DNA of 64,000 nt. Origin: Acidobacteriota bacterium (GTDB taxonomy: Bacteria; Acidobacteriota; Holophagae; Acanthopleuribacterales; Acanthopleuribacteraceae). Shown here one piece after another: positions 17,616-27,009 of the stretch. The stretch lies in NCBI GenBank assembly GCA_020439745.1, contig JAGQSC010000035.1:62001-126000 (forward strand), written 5' to 3'. Numbering within the stretch: the first letter of the stretch is position 1; every line of letters begins with the position of its first letter. Position numbers and translations under genes: made by a program. The notes under the pieces are model-generated. The model made no database searches and was not told the origin of the DNA. It was given only the letters and a program-made list of their open reading frames with translations.

Positions 17616-20600
17616 TAAGTCGCGGGCAGGATGAGCGTGAATTCAGCACCTTTGTGTGGTCCTGCCGAGAAAACCGAAATGTCGCCTTTCAAATCGGCCA
17701 TCGCGTTGGCACAGAAGTGCAGACCGAAGCCATAACCTTCCGGCTTGGTTGTAAATCCGTGGGCAAAAATTTGTTCAAGTGCCTGTGTGTCGATTCCAGG
17801 CCCGTAATCTCGAATCGTAATCACAACCAGCTGCGTTTCTCGGTTTCTGCTCGCGGTACCCAACGAGATATGGATACGTGGATTCAGGGCGCCCGATCGC
17901 TGGTATGATTCGCAGGCGTTCTTAATCACATTGACCAACACTTGTAAGAACTTGCCTTTTTCCAATTGAACCAATGGTGCGTCAGCTTCTGTGCGTATGA
18001 TGTTTACATCTTCATCTATCAGGTTTGCTTCCAGGATCTTGACCGCTTGGGTAATGAGCTCAGAAACGGACACGCGTTCATAAAGTCTACCACCCGTCGC
18101 TGTTGCTTGCTGGGCGTGAATGATGTCATTCACGTGGTCAACTCTTTGACGAAGCTCAAGCAGTTCACCTGTCAAACTTCTTTTTGTGCGGTTGAGCGCC
18201 TTCGAATAGGCCGTCAAGCTCGTCAAGATCTTTTGTCCTTTTTCACTTTTGAAGAAGTCCGCGAGGTGGTTCTCATTTTCGTTCAAAAGGGCAACCAGTT
18301 TGGAAAGGTAATCCCCTTGCAATTGATCGGTGTGTTGCTGCAGGACCTGTCCTGACACGTTGATTGAGTTCATCGCGTTACCCACGTTGTGAAGCACTTG
18401 CGTGGCTACCTCAGCCATTCCGGCCGTGTGCGCGGCATCGATCAACTGGTTTTGCGTCTCCAACAATACTTGGTTCATACTTTCAAGTTCTTGTGTGCGT
18501 TCTTGCACCATAACCTTCAACTCTGTTTCGCGTAATCGCACTTGGGCATCGCGAAGCCTTACGCTGTGAAAACCCAAAAAGGCAATCGCGAGACCGATCA
18601 GGCTGTAAAACCAAATTGTTTGATGAAATTTGGGTTTGATCGTGAAATGGACGGGATTTGAGACCCTATAATCCGAGCCTGGGCGATGTGAGCGCACACG
18701 AAATTCATAGTCCCCTGGAGGGATTCGAGTGTAGTGAGCTTTGCGTTCCTCACCAGCCTGAATCCATTGGTTGTCATAGCCCTCAAGTCTATATTCGAAG
18801 GCCAGTTCGTCAACGCGATTGAATGTGGGCGCCGTATAAGTGATTTCTAGTCGGTCCGCTCCAGAACTCAATGTATCACCCTCATTGATTGTTTGTTGGT
18901 CAGCCACAACAGAAACAATAAACGGAGTCGGAACCCGGACATTTTTGATCGGATTGCTCGGCGTGGCTACCACTATGCCGTTTGATGTAGGAAACCAGAC
19001 GGAGCCATCTTGGGCGAGGAGACCTGATTGGGTTCCACCAAAATTGCACTCCACACTGCGCATACCTTCAGCTTTGCCCAGGCGTTTGTAGGGGAGTTCC
19101 TGGCCACGACCCAACGCGACGCTTCTGGCGCGATCTTCATTGAGACGGATGAGGCCGCGATTTCCCGTCAACCAGAGATCGCCCGTATTGTCTGGGATGG
19201 TGGTGAATACGTTGTTGTCAGGAAGACCTTGTGCCGTAGTCAACTCGTGGAAACGGACTCCGTCAAAAAAGAAAATACCGCCACCTTCACTGGCACACCA
19301 GAAAGTTCCATCAGGGTTACCAAGAAACGACAAAATCCTGGGATAGACCAATCCCTCATCGACACCCATCTTTCGAAGGCTTCCATTGCGAATCAAATAG
19401 ACGCCATCACCGTCGGTGCCGGCCCAGATATCACCGTCCGACTCACTTAGGAGACCCATGATGAAGTTATTGTCTAACGGTGGTCCCCAGGATTCCGCGT
19501 TTCGACCGTCCAGCTCCGCGATGGCTAAACCACCACCAAATGTTGCTATTAGCATGCGTCCGTCTTTGGTTTCTGCAAAGGCCCGCACATTATCGTTGGG
19601 TAACCCATCTGCCTGGGATAGATGCTGCCATTTTTCACCGGATACGATGTAGATTCCGTTGTTCCGTGTGCCGACCCATATCTGATCCCGGGAATCGGTG
19701 TACATGGCTCGAATAAACGCTGCCGGTACATCTGTGGTGCGTATTTGTCCCTTTTCGACCCTTGAAACGCCTTGGTCTGTGCCAACAAACACGCCCTGAC
19801 GGGTTTCAGCCACCGCCCAGGCATTCTTGTTCGGCAATCCTTCGTCGGTGGAGAAAACCAACAGTTCACTGTTCGATAGTTGGTGCAGTCCGTTCCAACC
19901 ACTTCCCAGCCACAGATTCCCATCCATATCCTCAAAAAGAGACCGAATGACTAGTTCATCCAGAGCTGCACCGGGTCGCGGCTTCTCAATCGCGTCGCTG
20001 TTGAGACGCGCCAGCCCCAAAGAAGTGCCTACCCATATGTGGTTGTCTCGATCCTCGGCGAGTGAAAGTACAAGATTGACTCCGGGTTTGTTCATCGACA
20101 TTTCGTGTTTCTGGAGCACACCTGCTTTCAGCGCGAAAACGGCATTGCGGGAACCAATCCAAAGCGTGCCTGATCGGTCCCTGAGCAAACACCAGATGGG
20201 ATCGAGCATTTGCGGTTTTGATGTGGCTCCATTTTTCTGGTCCCAAAACACCAGGCCACCCCTGGTTCCAACCCACAAACCAGAACCCTCTGCCTGTAAT
20301 GCCCTAACGGCTGGATCGGGAATACCATCTTCCACCCCAAACATGGTCAATGATCCATGGTCGATTCTGCCAAGGCCGAGATTGGTGGCCACCCAAAGCG
20401 ACCCGTCGTCGGTTTTGGCCAGGGCATAAGCGCGTGGATCACTCAACCCTTCAAGGTTACCGACAGGAGTAAATCCTCCCGGTCCTAAAGAAAGAACCCC
20501 ACCGCGTGTTGCAATCCAAAGTGTTTGCCCGTCTTGATCAACCAGCAGATCGTTGACAAAGTGATTACCCATTGAGGGACTGTTGGTGGTGTCATAAACG

Positions 20601-20815
20601 GTTAGCGCGATACCGTCAAATCGGACCAATCCCTCTTGTGTCCCGAACCACAGAAATCCGTCTTCTGTTTGTGCGATGGTCGTCACTGAACTTTGGGGCA
20701 GACCATCATCGGTACCCCACTGTCGGTGCATATATTGAGACATCAATCGACCCGGTTCCAATGCGTGGAGACCGCACGTCATCAATAGATTGAATAGAAC
20801 CAGACGATTCAACAT
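17612..20815 (-). CDS. Two-component-regulator-propeller hybrid histidine kinase
   Basis: A 1067-residue one-piece sensor kinase. A signal peptide ('MLNRLVLFNLLMTCGLHAL') precedes a periplasmic region of many propeller blades of the type 'DGLPQSSVTTIAQTEDGFLWFGTQEGLVRF' (split pattern: G(L/I)..xxV.......G.(L/I)W.GT..GL). These form two beta-propellers over about residues 25-650. A Y_Y_Y-type Ig domain follows (about 655-722), then one transmembrane helix (about 727-748), a coiled coil and a kinase. The phospho-acceptor is in 'VLHNVGNAMNSI' (about residue 810). ATPase boxes are 'NVIKNACES', 'DYGPGID', 'HGFTTK' and 'GYGFGLHF'. No receiver domain is attached, so a separate regulator is expected. 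The ATG at 20815 is chosen for the signal peptide and GGGAC. The signal sensed is unknown, perhaps a polysaccharide as in related hybrids. Confidence 0.88.
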   Translation of the reverse strand: MLNRLVLFNLLMTCGLHALEPGRLMSQYMHRQWGTDDGLPQSSVTTIAQTEDGFLWFGTQEGLVRFDGIALTVYDTTNSPSMGNHFVNDLLVDQDGQTLWIATRGGVLSLGPGGFTPVGNLEGLSDPRAYALAKTDDGSLWVATNLGLGRIDHGSLTMFGVEDGIPDPAVRALQAEGSGLWVGTRGGLVFWDQKNGATSKPQMLDPIWCLLRDRSGTLWIGSRNAVFALKAGVLQKHEMSMNKPGVNLVLSLAEDRDNHIWVGTSLGLARLNSDAIEKPRPGAALDELVIRSLFEDMDGNLWLGSGWNGLHQLSNSELLVFSTDEGLPNKNAWAVAETRQGVFVGTDQGVSRVEKGQIRTTDVPAAFIRAMYTDSRDQIWVGTRNNGIYIVSGEKWQHLSQADGLPNDNVRAFAETKDGRMLIATFGGGLAIAELDGRNAESWGPPLDNNFIMGLLSESDGDIWAGTDGDGVYLIRNGSLRKMGVDEGLVYPRILSFLGNPDGTFWCASEGGGIFFFDGVRFHELTTAQGLPDNNVFTTIPDNTGDLWLTGNRGLIRLNEDRARSVALGRGQELPYKRLGKAEGMRSVECNFGGTQSGLLAQDGSVWFPTSNGIVVATPSNPIKNVRVPTPFIVSVVADQQTINEGDTLSSGADRLEITYTAPTFNRVDELAFEYRLEGYDNQWIQAGEERKAHYTRIPPGDYEFRVRSHRPGSDYRVSNPVHFTIKPKFHQTIWFYSLIGLAIAFLGFHSVRLRDAQVRLRETELKVMVQERTQELESMNQVLLETQNQLIDAAHTAGMAEVATQVLHNVGNAMNSINVSGQVLQQHTDQLQGDYLSKLVALLNENENHLADFFKSEKGQKILTSLTAYSKALNRTKRSLTGELLELRQRVDHVNDIIHAQQATATGGRLYERVSVSELITQAVKILEANLIDEDVNIIRTEADAPLVQLEKGKFLQVLVNVIKNACESYQRSGALNPRIHISLGTASRNRETQLVVITIRDYGPGIDTQALEQIFAHGFTTKPEGYGFGLHFCANAMADLKGDISVFSAGPHKGAEFTLILPATY

Positions 20816-20918
20816 GATGTCCCGATGCCACTTTTTATCAGTGTACCTGAAGGGAGAGCACCAGCCAAATAAATGCATAGCTTTCCTTTGCTGGCAGAAA
20901 TCGACTATGGTTCGGTGT

Positions 20919-21812
20919 ATGAAGTCGCGGTTTAGAATTCTTGCCTTGATTTTGCCCCTGATCATAGGCACGGGGCTGTTGATCAAAAGGGCCACCTACA
21001 AATCTATGCAGGTCAACGGCATGGTCGCAGCTCGACCATGGATCATCGCCCATCGGGGGGGCGCCGGATTGTGGCCTGAAAACACTCTGGTCGCCTTTGA
21101 GGGCGCGGTTGGTTTGGGCGTGGATGCATTGGAAATGGATGTCTGGCCAACAAAGGACGGTGTTTGGGTATTGCACCACGACGAGGATGTGGGCCGCACG
21201 AGCAATGGTCACGGACCGGTTTCCGGTTTTGACTTGGAGGCATTGTCGGAATTGGATTTCGGATACCAATTCGCACCGGAATCCAACTATCCATTTCGCG
21301 GACAGGGGTTGGGCGTGCTTACTTTGGCAGAGGTGCTCCTCAAGTTTGATGACATACCCATGAGCATTGAAGTGAAAACGCCCGACAAAGAGCCACTGCC
21401 TGAGCTGGTTTCGCTACTGAAGAAGTTTCGCGCCTTGGACCGCTGTGTGATCAGTTCCTTCTATGACGAGATCATCGTGGCCCTTCGCAAATTGGAGCCG
21501 AACCTATTGACGTCTCCCACCAAATCAGAAACCAAACGCCACATTGTGGGTTACATGATGGGTGTCGACAGATTGTTTCAGCCTTTTGGTCAGGTCTATC
21601 AACTTCCCGTCGAACACGAAGGGCGTCGCATTCTTACCAAGTCTTTTGTCGACAACTGTCACGAGAGGGGACAATTGGTATGGGCCTGGACCATTGATGA
21701 TGCACAGGAAATGGGAGAACTCCTGGAAATGGGCATTGATGGATTGATCACGAACCGACCCGACATAGCCATCCAAACCGTTCGCGGAGGTGACATCGTT
21801 GATTCGATTTGA
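20919..21812 (+). CDS. Membrane-anchored glycerophosphodiester phosphodiesterase
   Basis: GDPD enzymes hydrolyse glycerophosphodiesters to glycerol-3-phosphate and an alcohol. The hallmarks are 'IAHRGGAGLWPENTLVAF', 'ALEMDVWPTKDGVWVLHHDEDV' (catalytic histidines plus Glu/Asp metal ligands), 'SIEVKTPD' and the C-terminal 'VWAWTIDDAQEMGELLEMGIDGLITNRPD'. The N-terminus 'MKSRFRILALILPLIIGTGLLI' is a signal anchor, placing the enzyme outside the inner membrane. I chose the ATG at 20919; an ATG at 20907 is equally possible, and neither has a strong SD. The last 14 bp overlap the next gene, pointing to translational coupling. It is divergent from the propeller kinase. Confidence 0.9.
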   Translation: MKSRFRILALILPLIIGTGLLIKRATYKSMQVNGMVAARPWIIAHRGGAGLWPENTLVAFEGAVGLGVDALEMDVWPTKDGVWVLHHDEDVGRTSNGHGPVSGFDLEALSELDFGYQFAPESNYPFRGQGLGVLTLAEVLLKFDDIPMSIEVKTPDKEPLPELVSLLKKFRALDRCVISSFYDEIIVALRKLEPNLLTSPTKSETKRHIVGYMMGVDRLFQPFGQVYQLPVEHEGRRILTKSFVDNCHERGQLVWAWTIDDAQEMGELLEMGIDGLITNRPDIAIQTVRGGDIVDSI

Positions 21813-22290
21813 GGACTGGCTGAGGCGTCAATCGATCCCGGAACACACCAACACCTTGAGATTGAGTCACCAAAACTTGCGTGATTTAGAGGGCTTGGCT
21901 CGATTCAGGGAACTGGAGTTTCTCGATTGTGCCCATAACGCGCTTACGGGTCTTCCCGATCTCGGTCGCAATCCCAAATTGCGCATTCTCAATATCGCCC
22001 ACAATCACATCCAAGATCTGGGACGACTACCCCATGGATTGTCTTCGTTAGATTGCAGCCTCAACGATTTGATCCGCCTTCCTGAAGGGTTGTCCAATCT
22101 ACGACAACTGTATTGCGCCGGAAACCGCCTTACCCAACTCCCAGACCTGAGCCGCTGGCCAATACGAGTGCTGGATGCGCGCAACAATCGTTTGAGCAAA
22201 ATTCCGTCACTGCCTGGATGGATAACCACAGCACTATTCGAAGGTAACCCTATCGTTGAAGACGAATCCGGAGACGATGATCCATCCTGA
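21799..22290 (+). CDS. Leucine-rich repeat protein
   Basis: A 163-residue cytoplasmic protein built of about six short leucine-rich repeats with the pattern 'L..L.LDC..N.LT.LPDL', for example 'LEFLDCAHNALTGLPDL', 'LRILNIAHNHIQDLGRL', 'LSSLDCSLNDLIRLPEGL' and 'LRQLYCAGNRLTQLPDL'. The repeats average 20-21 residues, as in bacterial LRRs that mediate protein contacts. No signal peptide and no catalytic domain are seen. The TTG at 21799 has GGAGG (21786-21790) at 8 nt, making it the best start. It overlaps the GDPD gene upstream by 14 bp and the ketosamine kinase downstream by 14 bp, so the three form a tight operon. Partner unknown. Confidence 0.82.
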   Translation: MIRFEDWLRRQSIPEHTNTLRLSHQNLRDLEGLARFRELEFLDCAHNALTGLPDLGRNPKLRILNIAHNHIQDLGRLPHGLSSLDCSLNDLIRLPEGLSNLRQLYCAGNRLTQLPDLSRWPIRVLDARNNRLSKIPSLPGWITTALFEGNPIVEDESGDDDPS

Positions 22291-23137
22291 GCTGGAAACG
22301 GCGTTTAAGGGATCCGTGGGTCTGGCTGTGAATCAGAATCTGAACATCACACCTGTGTCCGGGGGATGTATTCACCAAGCCTACAGATTGCAAACGGAAC
22401 GTCAATCATGGTTTGTGAAAATTTCAGACGCGACACACGCCGCAATGCTTGAGACCGAAGCGCAGGCTCTGAATGTGATACGCAGCACTCGGACCATTCG
22501 GACACCAGAGGTTCTGGCCTTGGATCGTTTTGACAACCTGGTGTATTTGGTCTTGGAATGGCTGGACCTGGCACCGCTGCAGGCGAGCAGCGGAGCTGAG
22601 TTAGGGCGATGCTTGGCGGAATTTCATCAGGTCCCAGTGGCGCAATTTGGTTGGGATCGAGACAACTTCATTGGCCTAACGCCGCAACTCAATGGTTGGT
22701 ATTCCAGCTGGCCAGAATTTTTCTGGGAAAAACGGTTAACGCCTCAAATAAGTGCCGCGCGGATTCGAGGCCTCGAAATCCCACAAGAAGAGTTGTGCCA
22801 CGCCGTCATGCGCGAATTGACGGATCACCATGTTTCACCTTCATGGCTTCACGGTGATCTTTGGGGCGGTAATGCGGCAGTGACCTTAGAGGGTGAGGCC
22901 GTGATATTTGATCCGGCTCTGTATGCGGGTGACCCCGAGTGTGACCTTGCCATGACCCGACTGTTCGGTGGTTTTCCGACCTCTTTTTATCGAGCATATG
23001 CGTCCGTGCATCCGCCGACTAGGGGTGCTGACCGCAGGCAGAACCTATACAACCTCTATCACGCTTTGAATCATTTCAATCTCTTCGGATCAAGTTACCA
23101 ATCGATGGTGCTCCAACTTGTACGGTTGGTGATCTGA
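22277..23137 (+). CDS. Fructosamine / ketosamine-3-kinase family protein
   Basis: These kinases phosphorylate sugar adducts on amines or proteins so that the adduct breaks down, a form of deglycation. The 286-residue length matches the family. Motifs include 'VSGGCIHQAYRL' (nucleotide loop), 'WFVKIS' (ATP lysine), 'FHQVPVAQFGWDRDNFIGLTPQ', 'WLHGDLWGGNA' (catalytic Asp) and 'VIFDPALYAGDPECDLAM' (metal-binding Asp). The 'NLYHALNHFNLFGSSY' segment near the end is also typical. The ATG at 22277 sits only 3 nt after GGAG; a TTG at 22256 is an alternative. It overlaps the LRR gene and is convergent with the dehydrogenase gene with a 2-bp gap. Confidence 0.9.
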   Translation: MIHPELETAFKGSVGLAVNQNLNITPVSGGCIHQAYRLQTERQSWFVKISDATHAAMLETEAQALNVIRSTRTIRTPEVLALDRFDNLVYLVLEWLDLAPLQASSGAELGRCLAEFHQVPVAQFGWDRDNFIGLTPQLNGWYSSWPEFFWEKRLTPQISAARIRGLEIPQEELCHAVMRELTDHHVSPSWLHGDLWGGNAAVTLEGEAVIFDPALYAGDPECDLAMTRLFGGFPTSFYRAYASVHPPTRGADRRQNLYNLYHALNHFNLFGSSYQSMVLQLVRLVI

Positions 23138-23139
23138 AC

Positions 23140-23835
23140 TTATTGGACTCGTCCCCTGAGAGGGATGCATGCGCCTGTAATATGCCCTGAATCAGGCCTC
23201 AACAAATAGGCAATTGTTTCGGCTGCCTGTTGGGTAGAAACCCATTTGGAGTAATCGGCGTCGGGCATTGCGTTGCGGTTGGCGGGCGTGTCCAGGATGG
23301 TGGGTAAGACTGCGTTGACTGTGATATGCGTGTGAAGCGTTTCTTCTGCCATTGAATCCACCAGGTTAAGCACGGCCGCTTTGGATGCGCGATAGGCGGC
23401 CATACCGGCAGTCGTATGTACCACGCTATACGATCCTACAGCCACAATGCGCCCGCCACGTTTGTGATCCATGTGCCGCAATGCTTCGCGACTGGATAAG
23501 AACGCTGTGGTTACGTTGATCTGAAACATGCGCTGCCAAGCTTCAAGTGTGGTGTCATAAGTGCTGGCCATGTCAAATCCACCGGCAATCGCACACAATC
23601 CGTCGATCGTGCCCAGTTTATCGAAAAATTCAATGACCTGTTGTTCCTCAGTCAACGCAACCCGGTGGGTATGGAAACGGGCATGGCTCGCCAATTCTTC
23701 AGAAAGGTAATCCAGTTCGCGATCGACGATATAGGTGGCGTGAACGTTGGCGTTTTCTCGAATCAGAAGCTCGCATAAACGCGAGCCGAGAGCACCTGTA
23801 CCACCTGTGACGACGATGGTCATGTTACTGAACAT
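23140..23835 (-). CDS. Short-chain dehydrogenase/reductase
   Basis: A 231-residue classical SDR oxidoreductase. The cofactor loop is 'VVTGGTGALGSRLCELL', the catalytic serine is in 'VAVGSYS' and the Tyr/Lys pair is 'YRASKAAVLNL' (Tyr-x-x-x-Lys). 'GLCAIAGGFDM' replaces the usual NNAG strand. The acidic 'VDRE' after strand 2 favours NAD over NADP, by family rule of thumb. Substrate is not predictable. The ATG at 23835 has GGAG 9 nt upstream; a second ATG lies four codons in. It is transcribed alone, divergent from the propeller diguanylate cyclase. Confidence 0.9.
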   Translation of the reverse strand: MFSNMTIVVTGGTGALGSRLCELLIRENANVHATYIVDRELDYLSEELASHARFHTHRVALTEEQQVIEFFDKLGTIDGLCAIAGGFDMASTYDTTLEAWQRMFQINVTTAFLSSREALRHMDHKRGGRIVAVGSYSVVHTTAGMAAYRASKAAVLNLVDSMAEETLHTHITVNAVLPTILDTPANRNAMPDADYSKWVSTQQAAETIAYLLRPDSGHITGACIPLRGRVQ

Positions 23836-23929
23836 AAATGATCGCTCCAGTCGTTGGATGAGCTGAGTTTAACGAATTATCGGCACTGTGTCATGCACTT
23901 CACTCAAGCTTTTCCGTGTTTTTGGCGAA

Positions 23930-26827
23930 ATGAGAATCAGGTGGAAGGTATTGAAACTCACGTGCTTAATCACAATCTGTACGTCGCTATGGGCGCTTGA
24001 TCCCAATCGTCTGATTTCTCAATATGGGATTCGGCATTACGATTTGGAGGACGGCATCCTGCAAAGCTCCGTTCAGGCAATCACGCAAACACCTGATGGC
24101 TACATGTGGTTTGGGACGCAAGATGGGTTGACACGATTTAACAGCAGATCATTCCACAACTACTCCATGGTCAGTTTGAACATTGTGGGCCTGGAAGCAG
24201 TCGGCGACCAACAGTTATGGATCGCTGCCGATGGTCGTGGATTGGTGTCTTTTGACCACGGCCAATTCACCAATATCGACGAGACATTCGGATTGGTGTG
24301 TCGGCGCATTCGGCGAATATTTCTCGACAGCGATCAGGTTTTGTGGGTGATTGGCGAAACCGGGGTCCATTTTGGTGATCTCGAGGGCTTCGAGACTCTA
24401 GCTGTGGGAAACACCGATAGCGATCCAGTGATAGACGTGGGGCAGGACAAACAGGGACGCATCTTTCTGGCGACCAGTTACCATTTGTATTTGGTAACCG
24501 ATGAAGGCGTCTCATTGTTTGCTGACGAACAAGTGACCAGTCGCGGTGTGATTGCATCCATTCGCAGCGATGCGGCAGGGAGAATCTTTGTGGCTCAGGC
24601 TCAAGGTATGGCGCGCATTGAGGGCGCACAAGTTCTTGGCGAGACCATGAGGAGCACAGGCCGATTCATCCCCATAGATCTCATCCAGGACAGAGACGGA
24701 CTCTACTGGCTCGCGTCGAGCGACGTTTTGAATCGCTACCACAACAGTCGAGTGGACGCTTTTGTCCCCACAAATCAAGCACCGGTAACGGGCATTCGCT
24801 GTTTGTTCGAAGATCGCGAAGGTAACCTTTGGGTGGGCACAGAATCAGACGGTGTTGTCCAGATTCGAAACACACCGGTGGTGACCTATGGGAAGGCTGA
24901 AGGTCTAGACAACGAAATCATTTTCCCCATCTTGGAAGATCGTGAAGGCCGCGTTTGGATGGGGGGCGAGGGTGGCAGTCTTGCCATTGTGAATGAATCT
25001 GGGATTACGTTGATGCCGCTTTTGGAACCTAGCAATCAGGCAACGGCTTTGGCGGAATCACCTCAAGGTGATATTTATGTGGGCTGCCTCAGTGGCCTGT
25101 ACCAGGTGGTGGGCGACACGTTGGAGGCCGTGAATGTAGACCTGTTGGCAGAACAAAGTATTTGGGCGTTGTTGTTTGACCGGAAGGGCGACTTATGGGT
25201 GGGGACCGTCGGTATCGGACTGTTGAAAAGAGATGACCATGGGTGGACACAATTCGGTCCTGAACGGGGTTTGCCTTCGCCTATCGTATCCGCGATCTTA
25301 GAAGATCGACTCTCTCAAATATGGGCCGCTACAGATGGTGGCGGTCTTTGTCGTATCGATGGGCAGTCGGTAGTGGTGTATGGACCAGAGCAGGGTCTCG
25401 ATCATCTAGCTATTACCTCGTTGCTTGAGGATCATCGCGGTGTGTTGTGGATTACCACTCATGGCGGTGGCATGTACCGATTCGATGGTCAACGTTTTCA
25501 CAACTACAGCATGAGTGAAGGATTGCCCGCCAATCTCGTCTATGCAGTGCTTGAGGACAACAACGGGGATTTGTGGTGTTCGAGTACTCGGGGCATCTTT
25601 CGCATTGCGCGACAGTATGTTGAACCGGGTTTTGACGGACTGGTACGATGTGAACGCTTTGGTCTGGGTGACGGGATGAGGTCCGTCGAATGCAACGGCG
25701 GTGTGCAGGCTTGTGCCATTCGCAGCAGTAATGGCAATCTTTGGTTTGCGACCATAGCTGGTGCAATTCGCATTAATCCAGCTCGCCTGTTTCGCAGTGC
25801 CACGCCCCCTTTGATCATCATCGAATCATTAACGGTGAGTGGCGAGTTGTTGGCCCCTAAGACGCATGGAATGTCCGTGGGCCCCGGCGTCAATCAATTT
25901 CAGATCGATTTCAGCGGATTGTGTTTCACCAGCCCTGAGAATGTTCGTTACAGCTATCGGCTCGATGGATTCGAAGAGGAATGGGTGCTAGCTGAGCAAC
26001 GCGCAACCGCTTACTACACGAACATTCCTCCAGGTGATTATGTATTTCACGTCCGAGCTGATAATGGCTCCGGTGTTTGGAGTGAACAGGATGCCAAGCT
26101 GCCGCTACGACTCATTCCCTACTTCAAGCAAACCAACACCTTCAAGATCTTGATGGGCGTTCTGATTGCTCTTTTGTTGGGATCCATCTACGCATGGCGG
26201 GTACGCGATACGCGTCTTCGTGAAATTGAATTAAAGGCTCTGGTTGCTGAACGCACGCAGGATTTGTGGAAAGTGACGCGAAAACTGCAGGACGCAAATA
26301 CACGCTTGGAGAAGATGTCGTTTACAGACCCGTTAACCGGTGTCGGAAATCGCAGGCGGTTTGAGGAAGTTATGGAACGGGAATGGCGCAGAGCACTTAG
26401 GAACCGCAACCCGATCTCCATCGTGATGATGGATATTGATTTCTTCAAGAGCTTTAATGACACCTACGGTCATCAGCGGGGAGACGACTGTTTGTGCCAA
26501 GTAGCCAGCGCGCTTTCTGAGCATCTCAATCGAGCCACCGATGTCATAGCACGGTATGGTGGCGAAGAATTTGTGGTGTGTTTGCCAGAGACCGATATAC
26601 AGGGTGCCTTTCGAGTCGCAGACGTCATGCGTTTGCACGTAACCCAACTGGGTGTCGCCCATAGTGGGTCAGAGATCAGTGACTGTGTCACGATTAGTGC
26701 GGGTGTCTCGTCAACTGTCCCGGACGAAGCGATGAAATGGCAAGATTTGGTGGAACGAGCCGATCAGGCGTTGTACCAAGCCAAACGACTGGGGCGAAAT
26801 CGCGTGGAGCGGCTGGAATACACCTAG
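23930..26827 (+). CDS. Two-component-regulator-propeller diguanylate cyclase
   Basis: A 965-residue hybrid sensor making cyclic-di-GMP. After a signal peptide ('MRIRWKVLKLTCLITICTSLWAL') come propeller blades such as 'DGILQSSVQAITQTPDGYMWFGTQDGLTRF' (split pattern as in the neighbouring kinase), forming two periplasmic beta-propellers to about residue 640. A Y_Y_Y domain follows (about 655-730), then a transmembrane helix (about 737-757), a coiled coil and a GGDEF domain (about 795-960). The active-site loop is 'RYGGEEFVV' and an RxxD inhibitory site ('RATD') lies five residues before it, so product inhibition is likely. 'FTDPLTGVGNRR' marks the domain start. The ATG at 23930 is chosen for the signal peptide. 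A terminator follows. Confidence 0.9.
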   Translation: MRIRWKVLKLTCLITICTSLWALDPNRLISQYGIRHYDLEDGILQSSVQAITQTPDGYMWFGTQDGLTRFNSRSFHNYSMVSLNIVGLEAVGDQQLWIAADGRGLVSFDHGQFTNIDETFGLVCRRIRRIFLDSDQVLWVIGETGVHFGDLEGFETLAVGNTDSDPVIDVGQDKQGRIFLATSYHLYLVTDEGVSLFADEQVTSRGVIASIRSDAAGRIFVAQAQGMARIEGAQVLGETMRSTGRFIPIDLIQDRDGLYWLASSDVLNRYHNSRVDAFVPTNQAPVTGIRCLFEDREGNLWVGTESDGVVQIRNTPVVTYGKAEGLDNEIIFPILEDREGRVWMGGEGGSLAIVNESGITLMPLLEPSNQATALAESPQGDIYVGCLSGLYQVVGDTLEAVNVDLLAEQSIWALLFDRKGDLWVGTVGIGLLKRDDHGWTQFGPERGLPSPIVSAILEDRLSQIWAATDGGGLCRIDGQSVVVYGPEQGLDHLAITSLLEDHRGVLWITTHGGGMYRFDGQRFHNYSMSEGLPANLVYAVLEDNNGDLWCSSTRGIFRIARQYVEPGFDGLVRCERFGLGDGMRSVECNGGVQACAIRSSNGNLWFATIAGAIRINPARLFRSATPPLIIIESLTVSGELLAPKTHGMSVGPGVNQFQIDFSGLCFTSPENVRYSYRLDGFEEEWVLAEQRATAYYTNIPPGDYVFHVRADNGSGVWSEQDAKLPLRLIPYFKQTNTFKILMGVLIALLLGSIYAWRVRDTRLREIELKALVAERTQDLWKVTRKLQDANTRLEKMSFTDPLTGVGNRRRFEEVMEREWRRALRNRNPISIVMMDIDFFKSFNDTYGHQRGDDCLCQVASALSEHLNRATDVIARYGGEEFVVCLPETDIQGAFRVADVMRLHVTQLGVAHSGSEISDCVTISAGVSSTVPDEAMKWQDLVERADQALYQAKRLGRNRVERLEYT

Positions 26828-26828
26828 C

Positions 26829-26848
26829 GCCCCGCTTCGGGGTTTCTT
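26829..26848 (+). terminator. Rho-independent terminator after diguanylate cyclase gene
   Basis: GCCCCG, loop CTT, CGGGG stem followed by TTTCTT, starting two bases after the stop codon. Confidence 0.75.
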
Positions 26849-26866
26849 CAAAGCTTTACAAGAAAT

Positions 26867-26894
26867 TTGCAATCGACACACTTTCGATTAGAAT
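26867..26894 (+). promoter_or_regulatory. Candidate promoter for the BNR-repeat gene
   Basis: TTGCAA (26867-26872), a 16-bp spacer and TAGAAT (26889-26894). Between it and the start codon lies an inverted repeat, AATTGAC (26925-26931) and GTCAATT (26948-26954), of unknown meaning. Confidence 0.35.
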
Positions 26895-27009
26895 ACCAGC
26901 CGTATCGCCCGGCGCCATTGTATGAATTGACTTTGTCATTTTTCTGGGTCAATTGTTTGGGTAAACGGCGCCTCCGTGATGATCGACTCGGTTTGAAAGG
27001 AAACTCACT

